A DNA stretch of 43,087 nucleotides, from the NCBI GenBank assembly GCA_041667545.1, contig JBAYES010000011.1:1-43087 (forward strand), given 5' to 3'. A program made the translations under genes and the position numbers. The notes under the pieces are model-generated. The model saw nothing but the letters and a program-made list of their open reading frames with translations. It searched no databases and was not told where the DNA came from. Source of the stretch: SLID01 sp041667545. GTDB lineage: Bacteria; Omnitrophota; Gorgyraeia; Tantalellales; Tantalellaceae. Below are positions 1 to 7,926 of this stretch, piece after piece (position 1 is the stretch's first letter; each line of letters begins with the position of its first letter).

Positions 1-395
1 TAATTAAAAACTTTCCCCTGGGATTCTAAATTAAGCCTGGAAAGCCAGACTCCCGGCGTAACCGCCTTATCAAGACCTCGAAGCAATTGCGACCACTTGA
101 TCTCCGGCCGGGAGATCTTCTTTATGAATTCTATTGTATTTGACAATTCGGATATTTCCGATGTGATCCTGTCGTATTCCTGTTTCCCGGGCCTTATGGA
201 TTCCCACTCCGCATTAAGTTTTTCGGTAGAAACATCTTTCTTCCCCGCGAGAAGAACCACAATTATCCAAAGAAAGATCGCCAGAAAGGCTACACCGGAC
301 GCTATAGGCACAATGGGCAAAGAAAGCGCGGCTATAGACCCCGCTTTCCTTTTTCTTGCCCTGAGCTCTACGGGAAGAAGGTTTATCTCTATCAT
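1..395 (-). CDS. pilN: Type IV pilus assembly protein PilN (N-terminal part, cut by window edge)
   Basis: An open frame with ATG at 395-393 runs off the left edge, giving 131 complete codons. The product begins MIEINLLPVELRARKRK, the typical PilN start (the INLLP segment is the part that binds the PilM groove in the family). A single hydrophobic segment follows at about residues 23-47, then a charged, probably coiled stretch leading into the periplasmic domain, which is lost at the edge. An AGAGGG ribosome site lies about 8 nt before the ATG, and the gene starts 17 nt after the pilM stop, so the two should be co-transcribed. PilN links cytoplasmic PilM to the periplasmic alignment complex with PilO and PilP, which presumably lie beyond the window. 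The GspL C-terminal-like family is the only real alternative, and pilM next door favours PilN. Confidence 0.88.
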   Translation of the reverse strand, partial: MIEINLLPVELRARKRKAGSIAALSLPIVPIASGVAFLAIFLWIIVVLLAGKKDVSTEKLNAEWESIRPGKQEYDRITSEISELSNTIEFIKKISRPEIKWSQLLRGLDKAVTPGVWLSRLNLESQGKVFN

Positions 396-412
396 TAAAT
401 TTTCCCTCTCAC

Positions 413-1435
413 TTAACCGCCCCTTATCGCGAGACCCACACTTACCGCCAAAGAAGACGACACCGAATCCAAGTCCTGCCGGGAAAGATTGTCAGATATT
501 TTCATGCCGCGCAAAGGATTCCATTTCTTGATATCAGAACCTATTTTCTCGGAAAGGTACTCCAGAACGCCGGGAGTATACGTCATTCCTCCCGAGCAGT
601 AAATCCCCTGAATATGGCGGTTACATGTTCCCTCAAAGTATCCGAAAGATAGCTGTAACTCTCGTATAATCCCGTCCAGCACTTTCCTCACACAAGTATT
701 CACGATCTCCCGGTCGAAATCGCCTTCGCCTTTTTTGTATTCCGAGGCCTTTTCCGCTGTAACGGAAAGTGTTTTAGCGACAAGAAGATCAATGTCCCTG
801 CCACCCATATGTATCTGTCTTACAAAAAAAGGCGTACCGTCTATGGAGATAAGGAGAGTTGTCTGGGAATGTCCTATTTCTAAAAGCGCTACCACTTTTT
901 CCGAAGATCCTTGAGATGACGCCATAAAAGCGTTGAATCCGGCAAAGGCTGTAACATCCACAAAATTCACCTGTATCCCAAGGTCGCTGAAAATGCCCGA
1001 TAGGGACTCTATGTATCCTTTTTTAACGGCCGCGAGAAGGACCTTCATCTGCCCCTGGTCCTGAGCGTCTCCCAGAACTATACTGTCCAGAACAACTTCG
1101 CGAATGTTAAAGGGGATATATTTTTCCGCCTCGAAAATTAAAGCGGCATCAAGCTGTTCTTTGGTCATTTTGGGAAGGGTTATAAAACGAACAATTACCT
1201 CCGGACCGAATACAGAAAGATTAACACTGTTCGGTTTAATGTCTATCTCTTCCAAAGTAACTTTAACCTCTTTAGCGATATCGGGTTTTTCACCGCCGGA
1301 AGATATCTTCCTGATATTGTAGGCTTCCAGAAATGGTTCTTCTCGGAAGCCGTCCATAACAGCCGCTTTCACGGAATAACTGCCTATATCTATGCCAACG
1401 GCCCTGTTATCTTTCCCGGATAATCGTTTTGCCAT
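413..1435 (-). CDS. pilM: Type IV pilus assembly protein PilM (actin-like ATPase)
   Basis: The 340-residue product has the FtsA/PilM actin-like fold. GIDIGSYSVKAAV at residues 14-26 is the phosphate-1 loop, LLEIGHSQTTLL near residue 190 the phosphate-2 loop, and CSGGMTYTPG near residue 285 the adenosine motif. The length matches the family. PilM is a cytoplasmic protein that binds the PilN N-terminus and couples the inner-membrane alignment complex to the motor. The gene sits 17 nt upstream of pilN and is separated from the pilin gene by a hairpin terminator, so it probably starts a new transcript (pilMN...). A related actin-like gene, the ftsA homologue at 25.7 kb, lacks the nucleotide motifs that are intact here. 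Confidence 0.95.
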   Translation of the reverse strand: MAKRLSGKDNRAVGIDIGSYSVKAAVMDGFREEPFLEAYNIRKISSGGEKPDIAKEVKVTLEEIDIKPNSVNLSVFGPEVIVRFITLPKMTKEQLDAALIFEAEKYIPFNIREVVLDSIVLGDAQDQGQMKVLLAAVKKGYIESLSGIFSDLGIQVNFVDVTAFAGFNAFMASSQGSSEKVVALLEIGHSQTTLLISIDGTPFFVRQIHMGGRDIDLLVAKTLSVTAEKASEYKKGEGDFDREIVNTCVRKVLDGIIRELQLSFGYFEGTCNRHIQGIYCSGGMTYTPGVLEYLSEKIGSDIKKWNPLRGMKISDNLSRQDLDSVSSSLAVSVGLAIRGG

Positions 1436-1506
1436 ATTATGGGTCTACCTCTGGAGAGACACAACCACGCTGAAAGTTATGCTATGAAACACTTTAAATT
1501 ACCCAA

Positions 1507-1535
1507 AGGGTATCATATAGAGTAGGTGTTGTCAA
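1507..1535 (-). promoter_or_regulatory. Possible sigma70-type promoter for pilMN
   Basis: On the minus strand a perfect TTGACA (1535-1530) is followed after 17 bp by TACCCT (1512-1507), a poor -10 box. It lies between the pilin terminator and pilM, where a promoter is expected. The strong -35 and the position support it; the weak -10 keeps confidence low. Confidence 0.35.
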
Positions 1536-1552
1536 GGCGCGGGGTAGATTAA

Positions 1553-1586
1553 AAAGAAAGAGAGCGATCTCTCGCTCTCTTTCTTT
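1553..1586 (-). terminator. Rho-independent terminator after the pilin gene
   Basis: A perfect 15-bp stem (1553-1567 with 1572-1586) closes a 4-nt loop. Read on the minus strand it begins about 27 nt after the pilin stop, and its 3' arm runs into TTTCTTTTTAATC, giving a U-rich tail. It should end the pilin transcript before pilM, isolating a probably abundant pilin mRNA. The + strand reading also ends in a T-rich arm, but no + strand gene is nearby. Confidence 0.8.
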
Positions 1587-1612
1587 AATTCGCATCATGC
1601 TATTCGATTGGA

Positions 1613-1960
1613 CTAAAGAGTATGTCCGTCACCGAAATCGCATGTCGGGGCTGTTGGGGTATCCGGAGTAGCAAAAACCGTTCCAACCGTGTACGCGCCT
1701 CCTGCCGGACATTCCGGGGTCCTTTGTATGTAGTCAGGAACAAGAGCCGCAAGATCTGCCGGATCTGCTGAATTATCTATAGCATACAAAGTGGTCGCTC
1801 CGTCTATCTGTCTCAGATTGGCTATACACGCTCCCCTCATTGCGTTCGCGCGGGCTTTATGAAAGTTGGGTAGAGCTATTGCTGCCAAAAGGCCTATTAT
1901 TGCGACAACTATCATAATTTCAACCAACGTAAACCCGCCCTTTTTATTAAGTATCTTCAT
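1613..1960 (-). CDS. Type IV pilin / pseudopilin (prepilin)
   Basis: I start the gene at ATG 1960, giving 115 residues, because GGGGGTG lies just upstream of that codon; an in-frame start 9 codons earlier has no such site. The product begins MKILNKKGGFTLVEIM, a class III prepilin leader with cleavage expected between G and F (G/FTLVE, with Glu at +5), followed by the hydrophobic N-terminal helix. The globular part is short, with Cys in ACIANL and two C-terminal Cys that could form a disulfide. Segments such as ARANAMRGACIANLRQIDGA resemble short pilins of PVC-type bacteria. It has its own promoter and terminator inside the pil locus, so it is likely the major pilin of this system. A GspG-like pseudopilin is the alternative. 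Confidence 0.9.
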   Translation of the reverse strand: MKILNKKGGFTLVEIMIVVAIIGLLAAIALPNFHKARANAMRGACIANLRQIDGATTLYAIDNSADPADLAALVPDYIQRTPECPAGGAYTVGTVFATPDTPTAPTCDFGDGHTL

Positions 1961-2022
1961 CTCGATCACCCCCTTTAGAAGAACCAAATTGGAGATAATT
2001 CCTCTCCCTTTCTTCCATTTTG

Positions 2023-2051
2023 AGTATACCTGCCCATTTTCAGAAAGGCAA
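2023..2051 (-). promoter_or_regulatory. Sigma70-type promoter of the pilin gene
   Basis: On the minus strand TTGCCT (2051-2046) and TATACT (2028-2023) are separated by exactly 17 bp. The expected start point is near 2016, giving a leader of about 55 nt before the pilin ATG. No sigma54-type GG-N10-GC box was noticed here, although many pilin genes use one. Confidence 0.7.
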
Positions 2052-2103
2052 CTTTTAGACTAAAATAATTTTGAAACGGCGCGACAGTCTTTCGAAGCAC
2101 TCC

Positions 2104-2263
2104 GCTACAAGGCTCCGGCGTTCCCTACGAGGGACGCTCGATCTTCCCAGCGAGAAGATCTTCGCTCGACGGACGACCTCGCTCCCACGAGGGCCCGTGC
2201 CCTCGTGGACCTTGCCCGCTCGGTCGTCCAACGCCCTCTCCGGGAACACCAGACCCTTGTAGC
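2104..2263. repeat. Foldback repeat A between pilC and the pilin gene
   Basis: A 160-bp imperfect inverted repeat. The outer arms GCTACAAGG (2104-2112) and CCTTGTAGC (2255-2263) continue inward as related arms. The centre is a perfect 10-bp hairpin with a 4-nt loop (2185-2194 with 2199-2208). Both arms recur, in inverted orientation, at 9201-9246 and 9440-9477, so this is a dispersed element. Several overlapping reading frames here are by-products of the palindrome and show no protein family. No gene is seen between 2052 and 2566. Confidence 0.75.
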
Positions 2264-2301
2264 TAAGACGCTCGATCTCTCTTGTGGGGTGTCGCCGTTA
2301 A

Positions 2302-2514
2302 CGCGGAGAGTTCTCTTTGATCCAAGGGGCCCCGTTTGGAATTTTAGGATTTCGTGTGGCGTTTTTTGACAATTACAACACTTGCGGCTGTTTGAACCCT
2401 CCGGAGCCCAAAAAAATATTTGGGCGGAGGAGGGTGAGTTCCGCAAGGTCAAAAAACGCCATGCGAAAGCCGTTAAGAAATTCCAAGGGGAAGGATCGAA
2501 GAGAACTCTCCGCG
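2302..2514. repeat. Foldback repeat B (about 213 bp, nested inverted repeats)
   Basis: The outer arm at 2302-2322 (CGCGGAGAGTTCTCTTTGATC) pairs almost perfectly with 2494-2514. Moving inward, TTGGAATTT pairs with AAATTCCAA, GGCGTTTTTTGAC with GTCAAAAAACGCC, and CTTGCGG with CCGCAAG. The whole element can therefore fold into one long, interrupted hairpin. Its right arm shares CCAAGGGGAAGGATCGA with repeat D at 16.9 kb. It begins about 50 nt downstream of the pilC stop and would form in the pilC 3' transcript. Confidence 0.78.
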
Positions 2515-2566
2515 GGACTGGCAACAAAAGTCCTCGCCGGAAAACTCTCGGGGGTCGGGAATATTG

Positions 2567-3781
2567 CTAAAAGGTCAGGAGTTCGGACATCTGGAATATG
2601 GGGAGGAACATGCAGATAACTATACCGCCTATGACAATACCGAGAAAGGCTATGATGAGAGGTTCCAAGAGGCTTGTTAGAGAATCTACCATCACGTCCA
2701 CCTGATCGTCAAAAAAGTCCGCTATCTTCGTAAGCATTTTTTCAAGCTCTCCGGTCTTCTCTCCCACCGATATCATCCGAGTAACGAGAGGGGGAAATAT
2801 CCCGCTTCGCTCCATGGGGTCCGATATGCTCTCCCCTTCCCTCACATTATCCCTGACTTTATCGATAGTTCTCTCCACAACCGTGTTACCCGCTGTTTTA
2901 GAGACAATTTCAAGCGCCTGCAATATGGGAACACCGCTCCTTACAAGCGTGCTTAGTGTTCGTGAGAACTTGCTTATAGCAACTTTTCTCTGCAATACTC
3001 CGAATACCGGGAGCTTCAGCTTTAAACCGTCCAGCTTTAACATTCCCATTTTGGTGGAAGCATACCATTTGAACGCCCAGAATATCAAAGCGCCAAGAAC
3101 AACTAATGGAAAAAAATACTTGCGCATGCCGTCGCTAAGGTCAATAAGGAACTGCGTGGGGCCTGGCAGACCCGCCCCGAAACTGGAAAATATATCCTTA
3201 AAAACAGGGATAACCTTGAGAAGGAGAAGCACCAGTATGCCAAAGGCCATTATCATTACGGCGGCGGGATACATCATGGCGGATTTGATCTTTCTCTGCA
3301 GATTGCTGGTCTTTTCAAGATACGCGGCGACGCGTTCAAGGACCTCGTCAAGCATCCCCCCGGACTCTCCCGCTCTGACCATGTTTATAAAAAAGTCAGA
3401 AAATATCCCGCGATGTTTTTCCATGGCTTCGGATAAGCTCGAACCTGTGTTCACACTGTCGCGAGCATCGATTATAGCGGCCTTGAACGCGGGGCTCTGC
3501 GCCTGTTCCGACAAAGTGTCAAGAGAGGTAACAATGGTTATTCCGGCGCCTGTAAGCGTAGCCAGCTGTCTTGTAAATATGACAAGTTCGTCAAGGGACA
3601 CTTTTTTTCTGCTGAACAGTTTCAGTGAGGAGAACGAGCCGGGCTTTGCTTCCTCAAGTTTCAGTATCAGAAGGTCCCTGCTTCTGAGTATCTCAAGAGC
3701 CTTGGCCCTGTCGACAGCATCAACCTGCCCCTTTAAGCTTTTCCCCGACCTGTCCTTCGAAACATAATTAAATTTCGCCAT
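2567..3781 (-). CDS. pilC: Type IV pilus inner-membrane platform protein PilC (GspF family)
   Basis: A 404-residue protein with the two-domain GspF/PilC layout. After an N-terminal segment come two homologous T2SF domains, FTRQLATLTGAGI near residue 70 and FSRTLSTLVRSGVPI near residue 272. Hydrophobic segments sit near residues 170-190, 215-235 and 370-395. The family forms the inner-membrane platform on which the PilB and PilT ATPases act. The length is normal. GGTGAG precedes the ATG. It is separated from the upstream pilB gene by 207 bp filled with foldback repeat C, and followed by repeats B and A before the pilin gene, so expression may be uncoupled from both neighbours. Confidence 0.96.
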   Translation of the reverse strand: MAKFNYVSKDRSGKSLKGQVDAVDRAKALEILRSRDLLILKLEEAKPGSFSSLKLFSRKKVSLDELVIFTRQLATLTGAGITIVTSLDTLSEQAQSPAFKAAIIDARDSVNTGSSLSEAMEKHRGIFSDFFINMVRAGESGGMLDEVLERVAAYLEKTSNLQRKIKSAMMYPAAVMIMAFGILVLLLLKVIPVFKDIFSSFGAGLPGPTQFLIDLSDGMRKYFFPLVVLGALIFWAFKWYASTKMGMLKLDGLKLKLPVFGVLQRKVAISKFSRTLSTLVRSGVPILQALEIVSKTAGNTVVERTIDKVRDNVREGESISDPMERSGIFPPLVTRMISVGEKTGELEKMLTKIADFFDDQVDVMVDSLTSLLEPLIIAFLGIVIGGIVICMFLPIFQMSELLTF

Positions 3782-3797
3782 ATCTCACCCACCCTCA

Positions 3798-3987
3798 AAG
3801 ATCAAATCGCGCTCGCTGCCGCTGGGAGCTTTTTGGGATTTTTGAAGCCTTTTTAACCGAGCAAAAGTTCGCTCGTCCTTTTTATTTTCCGGAATAGAGA
3901 CAACTTTTGCGTCCCCGAAGGGGCGGTTAAAACCAGCGAAAAAATCTCAAAAAGCTTCCAGCCATCGTCCATTCGCGATTTGATCTT
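3798..3987. repeat. Foldback repeat C between pilB and pilC
   Basis: AAGATCAAATCGCG (3798-3811) pairs perfectly with CGCGATTTGATCTT (3974-3987). Inside, GCTGG-(G/A)-AGCTTTTTG-(G/A)-GATTTTT pairs with its complement near 3930-3960, followed by further partial pairing (TTTAACCG with CGGTTAAA). The element fills almost the entire gap between the stop of the second pilB gene and the start of pilC. Its sequence is not obviously related to repeats A or B, though the architecture is the same. Confidence 0.72.
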
Positions 3988-3988
3988 C

Positions 3989-5695
3989 TTACGTCACTCT
4001 ATACACTTCCTCGAGAGTTGTCCATCCTGTTAAGAACTTCATCATGGCATTGTCTCTCAAAGTCTTTACGCCTTTTTCCTTAAGATACTCTCGTATCTCA
4101 AGCTCTGAGCACTGTCGGACTATCATATCTTTTATCTTATCGTCGATAAGTAATGTCTCAAGCGTTCCAAGACGCCCGCGGTATCCTGTGCCTCCGCACT
4201 GGGCACAGCCTTTGCCCGTATAGAATTTTTTTGTATCTGCCGCCTCGGGATATTCCTCACATAACTTTTTCAGAATAACCGGAGAAAGTTCATACTCTTC
4301 CTTGCAATTCGGGCATATCCTTTTAAGCAATCTCTGCGCGCAGGCCATAACGAGACTGGTAGAAACAAGGAACGGTTCTACACCCATATTGATAAGCCGC
4401 GTTATGGCTCCGACCGAATCATTCGTATGCAAAGTGCTTAAAACCATCTGCCCGGTAAGCGACGCCTTTATCGCTATATCGGCGGTCTCGAAATCCCTTA
4501 TTTCTCCCACCATTATCGTGTCGGGAGACTGCCTTAGTATGGCCCTCAGCCCGCTCGCGAAATCAAGCCCTATATCCGGACGCGCCGCGATCTGCGTTAT
4601 TCCGGCAACCTGATACTCCACAGGATCTTCCACGGTAACTATGTTCCTTTCAGGAACGTTCATTTCGTTAAGGACCGAGTAAAGCGTCGTGGACTTTCCG
4701 CTTCCCGTGGGGCCTGTGACCAGTATTATGCCGAAAGGTTTGGCAAGAGCCGTTTTAAAATCCTGCAAAGGGCCAGGCAGAAACCCCAGAGAATCCAGTC
4801 CCACAGAAAGATTGCTTCGGTCAAGCGCCCTTAAAACCATCTTATTTCCGTACACAAGAGGCAAAGATGAAACCCTGAAATCTATGTCCTTAGAATCCAC
4901 TCTGACCCTGAACCGGCCGTCCTGGGGGATCCTGTTTTCCGTGATATCAAGATTAGACATTATTTTAAGACGGGTAAGTACCGCGTTCTGATTCTTTTTT
5001 GGCAGGGTAAAGGCTTCCTGAAGTTCACCGTCTACTCGGTAGCGTATACGCAGATTCTTTTCCTGCGGCTCTATGTGTATGTCACTTGCCCTCTTTTTTA
5101 TTGCCTCGTTTATTATCACAGACACCATTTTAACTATGGGCGCGGTAGCGCTTTCTTTGGCCATCTCGGAAGTGTTGGCCACTCCCCCCCGCAAAATGAT
5201 CTCAAGGTCCGCTTCCGGGTCGTCCTCGTCCATTATGCCGGAAAGATCCCTGTCCTCGGTATCGTAAAAAGTCCTTATCGCGTTCTCAATATCCCTCTTT
5301 GTCGCGAGAAGCAGGTCGATATCGCATCCGGTAACGGTCTTTATATCGTCCATGGCAAGAACATCTGTGGGGTCAAAGGTAACCAGGGTAATGTTATTCC
5401 CTATGCGCGCCACCGGAAGTACAGAATGCCGGCGAACCAATTTTTCCGGGACTATTTTCAGCACCTTTTCATCTAAAGCGACGCGGGAAACATCTATAGG
5501 AGGAATTCCCAATTCCGATGATAGCACTTTCAGTATATCATGTTCCGGAACTACCCCGCTTTCTGAAAGGGTCCTTACACTCAAAGTTTCCCCTTTTCTT
5601 GAGATCCTTTCAGCGAGTTCGTCCAGTTTTTTCCCGTCCGCGAGGCCTCTCGCCTTAAGAGAATCGATCACCCTGTCTATTATCGAGCCTGCCAT
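3989..5695 (-). CDS. pilB: Type IV pilus extension ATPase PilB (second of two tandem copies)
   Basis: A 568-residue GspE/PilB ATPase. An N-terminal MshEN-type domain (about 1-145) is followed by the Asp box ASDIHIEP (about 203-210), Walker A GPTGSGKST (328-336), the Walker B region VGEIRD, the His box LSTLHTND, and a C-terminal four-cysteine zinc motif (CPNC ... CAQC). All catalytic motifs are canonical. The protein powers pilus extension by driving PilC at the inner membrane. It starts 3 nt after the stop of the other PilB-type gene, so the pair is translationally close. Compared with its neighbour it has the more standard Asp box and is the better candidate for the main extension motor; assignment between type IV pilus and type II secretion rests on the pil context. 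Confidence 0.93.
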   Translation of the reverse strand: MAGSIIDRVIDSLKARGLADGKKLDELAERISRKGETLSVRTLSESGVVPEHDILKVLSSELGIPPIDVSRVALDEKVLKIVPEKLVRRHSVLPVARIGNNITLVTFDPTDVLAMDDIKTVTGCDIDLLLATKRDIENAIRTFYDTEDRDLSGIMDEDDPEADLEIILRGGVANTSEMAKESATAPIVKMVSVIINEAIKKRASDIHIEPQEKNLRIRYRVDGELQEAFTLPKKNQNAVLTRLKIMSNLDITENRIPQDGRFRVRVDSKDIDFRVSSLPLVYGNKMVLRALDRSNLSVGLDSLGFLPGPLQDFKTALAKPFGIILVTGPTGSGKSTTLYSVLNEMNVPERNIVTVEDPVEYQVAGITQIAARPDIGLDFASGLRAILRQSPDTIMVGEIRDFETADIAIKASLTGQMVLSTLHTNDSVGAITRLINMGVEPFLVSTSLVMACAQRLLKRICPNCKEEYELSPVILKKLCEEYPEAADTKKFYTGKGCAQCGGTGYRGRLGTLETLLIDDKIKDMIVRQCSELEIREYLKEKGVKTLRDNAMMKFLTGWTTLEEVYRVT

Positions 5696-5698
5696 ACG

Positions 5699-7426
5699 TC
5701 ACTTCCCAATTGAACGTGTTTCTACCGTAACCCTTAGTACTTCTTCAAGGGAGGTTACCCCTTCAAGAACATTTTCCATCCCGTTCTCTCTGAGCGTGCT
5801 CATTCCTTCCTCTCTTGCCGCTTTTTCTATCTCAAACTCCTGAGCGCCTGAAAAGATCATGTCTTTAACTTTGGGTGTAAGGACCAGACATTCCATAATT
5901 GCTATCCTGCCCTTATACCCGGAATTAAGGCATCTTTTGCATCCAACCGGAGAAAAAATACGGGCGGGAGCGCCTTTTTCGTCCAAAATACCGTATTTCA
6001 AGGCGACTTCTTCCGTCGGAACGAACGGTTTTTTACAATCATTGCATAATCTCCGTATAAGCCGTTGAGCGGCGATAAGTTCCACAGAAGACGTTATCAG
6101 AAAATGTTCCACCCCCATGTTCACCATACGGATCACGGCTCCCGCGGCGGTATTGGTATGAAGTGTACTTAGAACAAGATGTCCGGTAAGAGCCGATTTA
6201 ATAGCAATATCCAGGGTTTCATGGTCGCGTATCTCTCCAACCATTATCACATCGGGATCCTGTCTCAGAATAGATCTCAGGCAAGCCGAGAAAGTAAGGC
6301 CTATGTCCTCGTTTATGCTTACCTGGTTAACTCCCCAAAATTCATATTCCACGGGATCTTCTACCGTAACAAGATTCTTCCCCGGCGCGTCAACATAACG
6401 CAGTATCGAATAAAGCGTAGTGGTTTTCCCGCATCCCGTGGGCCCGCATACAAGGACCATTCCGTGAGGTTTAGAACTGACTTCGCGAAGGGTCTCTATA
6501 CTTTTCTTTTTTAGTCCCAACATATCAAGATCCGTCTGCGCCTGTTGTTTATCCAACACCCTGAGAGCCACCTTCTCCCCGAAACTGGAAGGCACGACAG
6601 ATACCCTGAAATCCACTTTCCTGCCCTCTATTTTTATCTGGAACCGCCCGTCCTGGGGAAGGCGCCTTTCCGCTATGTCCAGGTCTGAAAGCACTTTTAT
6701 GCGCGAAACAAGAGCCTGGTGAAATTTCCGGGGAGGGCTGTAACTCTCGACCAGAACCCCGTCCACTCTATACCTCACGCGCGTGCGATCCTCCATTGGC
6801 TCTATGAGAATATCCCCCGCCCGGTCTTTTATCCCGCGGGAAAGTATCATGTTGGTGAGCTTTACCACCGGCGCTTCTTCCGTTATTCTCAAAAGATCGG
6901 CAGATGAAAAATTATCGTCCTCATCCGCAATGGCCTCGATATGGGCGTCTTCGATCTCTTCAACTATATTGCTTATCTCTTCATCCGCCGACTTCCTATA
7001 ATATTTGTCTATAGCCTCCGAAATATCCTCTTCCGCCGCCAAAACAGTGCTTACATCGAGATTCGTCATTATTTTAAGATCGTCCAGCGCCAGGATGTTC
7101 AAAGGATCCGCCATTGCAACCGTAAGAGACCTTCCCACGCGAGATATGGGAACGGTTCTGTACATCATCGCTATCTTTTCTGGGATCGAACTCAATATTT
7201 CAGGGGATATTTGAAAACATGAAAGTTTTATGAAAGGAAGGCCAAGCCCCTCGCTGAGTGCCGACATCAGACTTTGTTTCGACACCGCGTTTATCTCGAC
7301 CAGGACATCACTCAAACTCCGGTTCTTTTCAAGCGATATCCTGCGGGCCTCGTCCAGATCGTTAATTGAAACCAGCCCCTTCTTAACAAGCAAAGCGCAG
7401 ATCTTTTCATTTATTGATAAAGCCAT
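5699..7426 (-). CDS. PilB/GspE-type ATPase (first of two tandem copies)
   Basis: I start at ATG 7426 (575 residues), because GGAAAG precedes it and it falls 13 nt after the previous stop; an earlier in-frame start would overlap the upstream gene. The layout is an N-terminal MshEN-type domain, an acidic linker, Walker A GPTGCGKT (328-335), Walker B VGEIRD, the His box LSTLHTN and a four-cysteine zinc motif (CNDC ... CKRC). The usual Asp box ASDIHIEP is changed to AGDILIEP, losing the conserved Ser and His. It is therefore a paralogue of the following gene, probably an active ATPase with altered coupling. It may form a mixed motor with the second copy or serve a different pilin. PilB versus GspE cannot be settled from sequence alone. 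Confidence 0.9.
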   Translation of the reverse strand: MALSINEKICALLVKKGLVSINDLDEARRISLEKNRSLSDVLVEINAVSKQSLMSALSEGLGLPFIKLSCFQISPEILSSIPEKIAMMYRTVPISRVGRSLTVAMADPLNILALDDLKIMTNLDVSTVLAAEEDISEAIDKYYRKSADEEISNIVEEIEDAHIEAIADEDDNFSSADLLRITEEAPVVKLTNMILSRGIKDRAGDILIEPMEDRTRVRYRVDGVLVESYSPPRKFHQALVSRIKVLSDLDIAERRLPQDGRFQIKIEGRKVDFRVSVVPSSFGEKVALRVLDKQQAQTDLDMLGLKKKSIETLREVSSKPHGMVLVCGPTGCGKTTTLYSILRYVDAPGKNLVTVEDPVEYEFWGVNQVSINEDIGLTFSACLRSILRQDPDVIMVGEIRDHETLDIAIKSALTGHLVLSTLHTNTAAGAVIRMVNMGVEHFLITSSVELIAAQRLIRRLCNDCKKPFVPTEEVALKYGILDEKGAPARIFSPVGCKRCLNSGYKGRIAIMECLVLTPKVKDMIFSGAQEFEIEKAAREEGMSTLRENGMENVLEGVTSLEEVLRVTVETRSIGK

Positions 7427-7439
7427 ATTCTTTCCGGGA

Positions 7440-7889
7440 TCACTGTTTCTTGTATAATTTTTTGATGGCCCCGGCAATGCCGCTGACCGTTGTAATAAAA
7501 ACCTGCACCTTCTTCTGGGTAAGCTTTTCCAATTCCTCTATGGCTTTATCGTTTAACGGATTTGACATGGCGATCGTAAGGATATCTCCCATGACGTCTA
7601 TGGGTACTACTCCATATTGTCTGGCCATATTCTCCGGTATCGTTTTGGTCATTTCATGGTTCAGCTCATAATTCTCAACAGGCATGTACGGGAATCCATA
7701 TTGAGCGGTAAGCGCCTGTACTATATCTATCTCGCCTACAAATCCCAGTCTTACAAGCACTTCCCCTATCATCCCCCCTTCTCCTTTCTGAGCTTCCAGT
7801 GCCTCCTGAAGCTGGGGTTCCGAAATAAGACCTGAGGCCTTCAATATTTCTCCGAGTTTTTTATGTTTTTCTCCGGAATGCGCTCTCAC
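7440..7889 (-). CDS. Stand-alone MshEN (GspE N-terminal) domain protein, possible c-di-GMP sensor
   Basis: A 149-residue protein starting at GTG with GAGGAG upstream. It has only the N-terminal domain of GspE/MshE ATPases and no ATPase domain. Two repeats resemble the c-di-GMP-binding pattern known in MshE (RLG-x-x-L...G...L...L-x-x-Q): residues about 12-35 give LGEILKASGLISEPQLQEAL then EAQ, and about 41-65 give IGEVLVRLGFVGEIDIVQAL then TAQ. The leading Arg is Lys in the first repeat. The second half (VPIDVMGDILTIAMSNP) is the MshEN C-terminal subdomain. It lies between pilT and pilB, 13 nt from the latter. A role as a regulatory subunit of the PilB/PilT motors is inferred. It could instead have split from an ancestral PilB. 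Confidence 0.85.
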   Translation of the reverse strand: MRAHSGEKHKKLGEILKASGLISEPQLQEALEAQKGEGGMIGEVLVRLGFVGEIDIVQALTAQYGFPYMPVENYELNHEMTKTIPENMARQYGVVPIDVMGDILTIAMSNPLNDKAIEELEKLTQKKVQVFITTVSGIAGAIKKLYKKQ

Positions 7890-7926
7890 TTTTTCTCCTC
7901 TTTATTTGCAGCTGCCGGCCGTACGG

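Noticed and set aside
1961..2060. Sigma54 promoter for the pilin gene
   Set aside because: No TGGCAC-N5-TTGC-type element is visible; a sigma70-type pair with 17-bp spacing fits better.
2055..2619. Four short reading frames on both strands (for example 2105-2527 minus, 2317-2619 plus)
   Set aside because: They lie inside foldback repeats A and B, have Arg/Ser-rich low-information sequence, mutual overlap and no family. A peptide like SLRGTLD recurs in the frame at 9395-9682 only because the DNA repeat recurs.
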